A DNA stretch of 11,393 bases from Verrucomicrobiota bacterium. GTDB lineage: Bacteria > Chlamydiota > Chlamydiia > Chlamydiales > FEN-1388. Location: positions 1 to 11,393 of the forward strand of contig JAFEGS010000628.1 in assembly GCA_018239705.1 (NCBI GenBank), read 5' to 3'. The translations under genes were made by a program, and so were the position numbers. Of the stretch, positions 7,793 through 11,393 are shown piece after piece. The notes beneath the pieces are model-generated. The model searched no databases and had not been told where the DNA came from. It was given only the letters and a program-made list of their open reading frames with translations. How positions within the stretch are numbered: the first letter of the stretch is position 1; every line of letters starts with the position of its first letter.

Positions 7793-9310
7793 TTAGACCG
7801 TCTCCACACGCTTAATGCCATTTTTATCGATCACGAGCCGAAATTTTTTGATCTCGACTTTGGTGCTGAGGTCGGGCTGCGTGAAGGTGTTTTTCATGAT
7901 AATATTGATGTGGTACACCTTTGGGAGCTCTCTTATCCCCACCTCCATCGTATCAAGATCGAGGCTCAAATAGGGCTCTGTTGGGTTACTTGCCTTCTCC
8001 AGCAGGAGATGGATATTAAATAAAAAGATGGTGTGCAGCTTATGTCGACGAGAACGCACGGGCGTTTCACTCGAGACCAAAACCATCTCCTTTTTATAGT
8101 AGAACATCTCTTCCGGTATTTTAAAAAGCGGGAGGTCACTTGCAAACTCTTCGTAGCGGACCCGACGTATCTCCTCCGGCACATCCTCTTCAGCCACAAA
8201 TGAAAAAGACTCTTTGAGTTTGCCGATCTGGATATCCTTACTAGGCGTTCGTATTCGTGTCGTGAAATCGGAAAACCAGCGACTGGCATGCTGGTGAAAA
8301 AGCCTCTTCAAGGCATCCTTAACGCGATCTTTTAAGATATAGAGCACCACAGTCAAAAGCACAAAGGAGATGGAATTTACGCCTGCCGTAGAGACATTGA
8401 TGAAGAGTAAAAAACCATACACGAGCATGGCTATACCGGCGGCAAGACCCGCAATGACATTGCCATACTTGTCCACCCACGATATACGATCCTGTTCGAG
8501 AAGCAAGGCATCAAGTACATATTTATTGAGAAGGCTTTTATGGTTGAGCCGTTTTTCCTGCGTTTTTTCATCCTCTTTGAGCTCTTCAGTATCTTGATAC
8601 ATCTGCTGCCGATGCTGCTTTTCTTGAATAATGATCTCACATATCTGGTTATCAATGTCATAGATGTGTTCCACTTTTGCTCGGCGCAAAACCTCTAAAA
8701 AGCCCGTCAGATAGTAGTCAATTGAGCTACTGATGAATTCATCTGCATACAAAAAATCTTTTGATAGAGCTTCTGACCAGGAGCGTTCAAAATCGATCTG
8801 GAGGCGATGGAAAACGCTTCGAAAGGCGATAATCTCTCTGCAGACTGCACGCGCTTTCGACTGGAGCTCTGAGCGAATATGGCCCTTATTTGCACGTCCA
8901 AAAAGGTCTACGAGCTCACGCACGGCCACTCGAAGGGCGCTACGGACCACATTGCTGAGCAGCTTGAGTTCGTCCTGCGCTATCAAAATAGCCTGCTCCG
9001 TCTGAAAAGCCCCTTCTAAGGCCCTGATACGGTTTAAAGGAGATTGTTCAACAGCCGGATCGATAAGCTGCTGGAGAGAAAATTCTGGTGTTTTATAGCG
9101 AATGAGGTTGGTACGATCTTTGTAAAACTGCTCTTTGGAATAGGTATAGCTATTAATCTGCAAAGAGGAGGGAATGAAACAATAGAACTCTTGAGTCGAG
9201 ATATTCTCTTGCAAAGCAAAAATGGGTGCAAAGTCTGACTGTATTTCAAATTGAAGAGTATCGCGAAAATGGATATCTTCGTAATGAAGGTCATTCCAAA
9301 AACTCTCCAT
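7793..9310 (-). CDS. Conserved-looking protein of unknown function with two membrane helices
   Basis: I do not recognise a family for this 505-residue protein. It starts MESFWNDLHYEDIH, with AAAGG about eight bases upstream of the ATG. Residues 1-100 appear mixed, and 100-280 are strongly helical with many charged residues, probably coiled-coil in part (about 225-275, rich in Glu, Lys and Gln). A hairpin of two membrane helices follows: NVIAGLAAGIAMLVYGFLLFI at about 284-304 and SISFVLLTVVLYIL at about 313-326, joined by a very short loop. Residues 327-505 are again soluble, with a basic stretch right after the second helix and beta-like segments towards the end. There is no signal peptide, so both soluble parts should face the cytoplasm. 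It converges on the ankyrin gene with only eight bases between the two stop codons. Upstream it diverges from tRNA-Leu. No function is proposed. Confidence 0.8.
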   Translation of the reverse strand: MESFWNDLHYEDIHFRDTLQFEIQSDFAPIFALQENISTQEFYCFIPSSLQINSYTYSKEQFYKDRTNLIRYKTPEFSLQQLIDPAVEQSPLNRIRALEGAFQTEQAILIAQDELKLLSNVVRSALRVAVRELVDLFGRANKGHIRSELQSKARAVCREIIAFRSVFHRLQIDFERSWSEALSKDFLYADEFISSSIDYYLTGFLEVLRRAKVEHIYDIDNQICEIIIQEKQHRQQMYQDTEELKEDEKTQEKRLNHKSLLNKYVLDALLLEQDRISWVDKYGNVIAGLAAGIAMLVYGFLLFINVSTAGVNSISFVLLTVVLYILKDRVKDALKRLFHQHASRWFSDFTTRIRTPSKDIQIGKLKESFSFVAEEDVPEEIRRVRYEEFASDLPLFKIPEEMFYYKKEMVLVSSETPVRSRRHKLHTIFLFNIHLLLEKASNPTEPYLSLDLDTMEVGIRELPKVYHINIIMKNTFTQPDLSTKVEIKKFRLVIDKNGIKRVETV

Positions 9311-9314
9311 TTGC

Positions 9315-9344
9315 TTTACCTTTAATGGCCAAAACAGCTACAAT
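9315..9344 (+). promoter_or_regulatory. Probable promoter of tRNA-Leu
   Basis: TTTACC (9315-9320) and TACAAT (9339-9344) are 18 bases apart and place a transcription start a few bases upstream of the tRNA 5' end at 9356. On the other strand the same bases hold the translation start region of the divergent 505-residue protein, so promoters for the two directions must be packed into about 45 bases. Confidence 0.5.
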
Positions 9345-9355
9345 ATTCGCCATAA

Positions 9356-9439
9356 GCGGCTATGGCGGAATTGGTAGACGCGCTAGATTCAGGTTCTAGT
9401 CGAGGTTACTCGGTGGAAGTTCAAATCTTCTTAGCCGCA
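9356..9439 (+). tRNA. tRNA-Leu (anticodon CAG)
   Basis: A complete class II tRNA can be folded. The acceptor arm GCGGCTA (9356-9362) pairs with TAGCCGC (9432-9438), and a discriminator A sits at 9439. The D-arm contains GGCGGAATTGGTAGACGCG. The anticodon stem CTAGA/TCTAG encloses the loop TTCAGGT with anticodon CAG at 9390-9392, which reads CUG codons. The long variable arm CGAG-GTTA-CTCG (9401-9412) is typical of leucine tRNAs. The T-arm GGAAG-TTCAAAT-CTTCT (9415-9431) has one G-T pair. The 3' CCA is not encoded and would have to be added by the CCA-adding enzyme. Confidence 0.97.
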
Positions 9440-9456
9440 ACTTAAAATGAAAGTCC

Positions 9457-9492
9457 CTTGCCTGATCTGTAAAGAATCAGGCAAGAGTTTTC
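9457..9492. terminator. Bidirectional intrinsic terminator between tRNA-Leu and the convergent gene
   Basis: A perfect 10-base-pair stem CTTGCCTGAT (9457-9466) and ATCAGGCAAG (9476-9485) encloses a nine-base loop. On the plus strand it is followed by AGTTTTC, and on the minus strand by GGGACTTTCATTTT, so both sides carry a modest T-tract. It lies 17 bases after the tRNA and 9 bases after the stop codon of the convergent gene at 9495, exactly where a shared terminator would be expected. Confidence 0.8.
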
Positions 9493-9494
9493 AA

Positions 9495-9974
9495 CTACAG
9501 CGAAGATACAGACTCAACAAGCTCTGTTTCCTTTTCAACGGGCTTGGACATCATGTTAAAACGACGTCCCATCGCGAGCACCGTTTCCGGATCGAAGATA
9601 CCAATTAAGAACGAGTTGATAAACAGTACTGCGCACTTATATGTCTTGTTTGCATGATTGAGCCAGTCTTCACCATTAAAGGCCTCTGGCATATACTTAT
9701 CAAGCCCTGTAAGAGTACCAATGGTCTCTCTAACAAAAACAAATGGAACTTTTACTACAAAACTGGCTACATGAATAGCTGCATCAACTACAGAACCAGT
9801 GGCAACAAGTACAACGGCAGTAAATACTGCACCGACAGTTGCAGCAACAGACTGCTGTGGAGTCTCTTCATCGTCAAGCAGTACTTTCATATTCATTGCG
9901 TCAACTTGGGTTTCAAGGAAACCAAAAACGTGTGGAAGTACCCCAACATCTGATGTAGGAACGGAAAATCCCAT
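9495..9974 (-). CDS. Small protein with bilobed hydrophobic segment; possible secreted membrane protein
   Basis: This 159-residue protein has no recognised family. The chosen start (MGFSVPTSDV) has GGGG six bases upstream. In-frame ATGs at 9980 and 10019 are possible, but the first directly abuts that ribosome site and the second has no good site. Residues 1-40 are soluble and end in an acidic LDDEE. Residues 42-82 form a long hydrophobic stretch that splits into two lobes (VAATVGAVFTAVVLVATG, then SVVDAAIHVASFVVKVPFVFV). A second hydrophobic patch, CAVLFINSFLIGIF, is at 114-127. The tail (140-159) is charged and Glu/Ser-rich. There is no cleavable signal peptide. It lies downstream of, and in the same direction as, a type III secretion chaperone gene. 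Bilobed hydrophobic segments of this size are typical of chlamydial inclusion-membrane (Inc) proteins, and hydrophobic segments also mark translocators served by such chaperones. Both links are inference. Confidence 0.75.
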   Translation of the reverse strand: MGFSVPTSDVGVLPHVFGFLETQVDAMNMKVLLDDEETPQQSVAATVGAVFTAVVLVATGSVVDAAIHVASFVVKVPFVFVRETIGTLTGLDKYMPEAFNGEDWLNHANKTYKCAVLFINSFLIGIFDPETVLAMGRRFNMMSKPVEKETELVESVSSL

Positions 9975-10084
9975 AATCATCCCCTTTTTTTTAAACGTAA
10001 ATCTATTCTTTGCAGTCAAACTAAGCTGCGTTAACTCAATAATGCTTTACCTAAGCTATTAGACAAAAATAGTCAATGTAAATT

Positions 10085-10672
10085 TTATTTTTTCCCTTCA
10101 GATTTTTTTGCCTGCTTCGTCATCTCTTCAATTTCCTGCTCGATTGTTTGCAGCATAATCTGAGCCCGCTCCTTGACCAGGGCGTGCTCTGGGCTTGCTT
10201 TTGCCCGATCTATTGCATTTTTAAGATGCAAGGCAGCAAGCTGGGGAAACTGCAATTTTATATAACAGTCCGCAGCATGAAAATCGGGTAGCGGATTTTT
10301 CACATCGCTTGCCGCACACAAGGTGTATAGCTGCGCAGCTTTTTCAAACATGTCCTGGCGATGAAAACAGGCAGCACAGCCCATAAGATGCTTTGAAGTC
10401 CCCGGATCTATCACCATAAGACCGAGAAAGAGATACGATGCATCCTTGTATTTGCCCTGATTATACAGTGTATAGGCGTGTGTGTAGAGAGACTCAATTT
10501 TCTCCTCTCCAATCCCTAGTGGCTGCTTTGGTACAATGCCCTTCTTTAATCCCTCAAACAGCATTGAAAGGGTGCTTTCCATGTGCTGTCCGGTAACGGT
10601 ATTGACATCACCCATCGCATTCATCATTTTCCCTATATTGACTGAGCTAAAATCTACCGGCTTTTTTCTCAT
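10085..10672 (-). CDS. SycD/LcrH-family type III secretion chaperone (TPR protein)
   Basis: This 195-residue protein matches the class II type III secretion chaperones (SycD/LcrH/CesD), which bind hydrophobic translocators and some effectors in the cytosol until secretion. Three tetratricopeptide repeats are visible at about residues 60-93 (YTLYNQGKYKDASYLFLGLM), 94-127 (LMGCAACFHRQDMFEKAAQLY) and 128-161. The family signature around the second-to-third repeat boundary, SDVKNPLPDFHAADCYIK (122-139), parallels the MDIKEPRFPFHAAECLLQ region of Yersinia SycD/LcrH. The 60-residue N-terminal part is longer than in Yersinia (168 residues in total), and the lysine-rich C-terminus is charged. A double GGAGG site lies five bases before the ATG, giving a strong ribosome-binding site. 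It diverges from lepA and precedes the small hydrophobic protein gene by 110 bases. No secretion-apparatus gene lies in view, so the cognate cargo is unknown. Confidence 0.85.
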   Translation of the reverse strand: MRKKPVDFSSVNIGKMMNAMGDVNTVTGQHMESTLSMLFEGLKKGIVPKQPLGIGEEKIESLYTHAYTLYNQGKYKDASYLFLGLMVIDPGTSKHLMGCAACFHRQDMFEKAAQLYTLCAASDVKNPLPDFHAADCYIKLQFPQLAALHLKNAIDRAKASPEHALVKERAQIMLQTIEQEIEEMTKQAKKSEGKK

Positions 10673-10732
10673 GAGTACCTCCCTCCTTTCTTCTTTCTAT
10701 TGCACGTTGTAGGTTTTTATTTCAAAAGATTC

Positions 10733-10762
10733 TTTATTTCTAATCGGGAAATCTTGTATACT
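10733..10762 (+). promoter_or_regulatory. Probable lepA promoter in the divergent chaperone/lepA gap
   Basis: A good -10 hexamer TATACT (10757-10762) lies 18 bases after a weak TTTATT (10733-10738) and places the start about 20 bases before lepA. The -10 is embedded in the palindrome GTATAC, so the minus strand also reads TATACA and could feed the divergent chaperone gene. No other convincing promoter for that gene is visible in the 117-base gap. Confidence 0.4.
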
Positions 10763-10789
10763 GGCACATTGATTTTTCAAGAGGCTTGC

Positions 10790-11393
10790 ATGTTTGTATA
10801 CGATCGAAAGTATATTCGCAATTTTTCAATTATCGCTCATATCGACCACGGAAAGTCTACCCTTGCCGATCGCCTGCTTGAGTTTACAGGAACGCTCTCT
10901 AAGCGAGAGATGCAAGAGCAGGTGCTCGATGATATGGATCTCGAAAGAGAGCGCGGTATTACCATTAAAGCCCACCCTGTGACGATGTACTATCGGGCAA
11001 AAAATGGCCACGTCTATCAGATGAACCTCATCGATACTCCCGGACATGTGGACTTTACGTATGAAGTGTCGAGATCGCTCTCTGCCTGCGAAGGAGCGCT
11101 GCTCATTGTTGACGCAAGCCAAGGCCTTCAGGCTCAAAGCCTTGCAAATATGCACCTCGCACTTGAGCGCCATCTTGCCATCATCGTTGTTCTCAATAAA
11201 ATTGATCTCCCCACAGCAGACATTCCTGCTGTGTGCCAGCAGATTGAAGAGGCCCTTGCTGTCCCAAGCGACGAGGCTATCCCCTGCTCTGCTAAAGCCG
11301 GAATAGGTATTGAAGATATTTTGGAGAGAATCATCACCGACATTCCCCCTCCAAAAGACCCTGAGGACGCAAGCCTTCGAGCGCTCGTTTTCG
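10790..11393 (+). CDS. lepA: Elongation factor 4 / LepA GTPase (5' third, cut by window edge)
   Basis: LepA (EF4) is a ribosome-associated translational GTPase of the EF-G superfamily, involved in 30S maturation and in rescuing stalled elongation states. The 201 visible residues are the G domain with all motifs intact: G1 AHIDHGKST (16-24), G2 in ERERGITIKA (52-61), G3 DTPGH (82-86), G4 NKIDL (136-140) and G5 SAK (167-169). IAHIDHGKSTLADRLLE and the MDLERERGITIKA segment are typical of LepA rather than of EF-G or TypA. A full protein is about 600 residues, so two thirds lie beyond the window. AAGAGG (10779-10784) sits five bases before the ATG. Nothing in the visible part suggests damage. Confidence 0.95.
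   Translation, partial: MFVYDRKYIRNFSIIAHIDHGKSTLADRLLEFTGTLSKREMQEQVLDDMDLERERGITIKAHPVTMYYRAKNGHVYQMNLIDTPGHVDFTYEVSRSLSACEGALLIVDASQGLQAQSLANMHLALERHLAIIVVLNKIDLPTADIPAVCQQIEEALAVPSDEAIPCSAKAGIGIEDILERIITDIPPPKDPEDASLRALVF

Noticed and set aside
9356..9492. tRNA-Leu as an integration site for a mobile element
   Set aside because: No integrase gene, no repeated tRNA 3' end and no foreign gene cluster is visible nearby.
9975..10019. Longer start for the small hydrophobic protein (MTAKNRF...)
   Set aside because: The extension is basic, AT-rich leader-like sequence without a ribosome site at its ATG, while GGGG is well placed for the ATG at 9974.

Overview
The window comes from a bacterial chromosome with moderate GC content. 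The best guess is an environmental (amoeba- or protist-associated) member of the Chlamydiae. Three things point that way: a SycD/LcrH-type type III secretion chaperone, an ankyrin-repeat protein that looks like an effector, and two secreted beta-helix proteins beside an rpmF-plsX pair (in Chlamydia trachomatis rpmF-plsX lies next to the surface protein gene pmpD). This assignment is inference; no rRNA or strongly diagnostic marker is present. No phage gene, insertion sequence or CRISPR array is visible.

Layout. (1) Positions 1-1105, minus strand: housekeeping rpmF (ribosomal protein L32) followed by plsX, which is cut by the window edge. (2) Positions 1249-5344, plus strand: two tandem, clearly paralogous genes for exported right-handed beta-helix proteins. 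Each has a signal peptide, a helical N-terminal region, a regular ladder of Asn-Cys coils and a shared C-terminal tail ending Cys-Cys-Pro. (3) Positions 5345-5459: a GC-rich hexamer repeat that can fold into a hairpin. (4) Positions 5460-7784, plus: a 774-residue ankyrin-repeat protein with a large unrecognised C-terminal region. (5) Positions 7793-9310, minus: a 505-residue protein with two membrane segments and no recognised family, convergent with the ankyrin gene. (6) Positions 9356-9439, plus: tRNA-Leu(CAG), then a hairpin that can terminate transcription in both directions. (7) Positions 9495-10672, minus: a type III secretion chaperone followed by a small protein with a long bilobed hydrophobic segment. 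(8) From 10790, plus: the first third of lepA (elongation factor 4).

How the genes may work together. The flanks (rpmF-plsX, tRNA-Leu, lepA) are core functions. The genes between them look like the host-interaction layer of an intracellular bacterium. Two surface or secreted beta-helix proteins probably share a transcript, a candidate ankyrin effector follows, and a class II secretion chaperone sits upstream of a hydrophobic protein that could be its cargo or an inclusion-membrane-like protein. These functional links are inference from context. No gene-free stretch exceeds 300 bases; the longest gap is the 143-base divergent region between rpmF and the first beta-helix gene.
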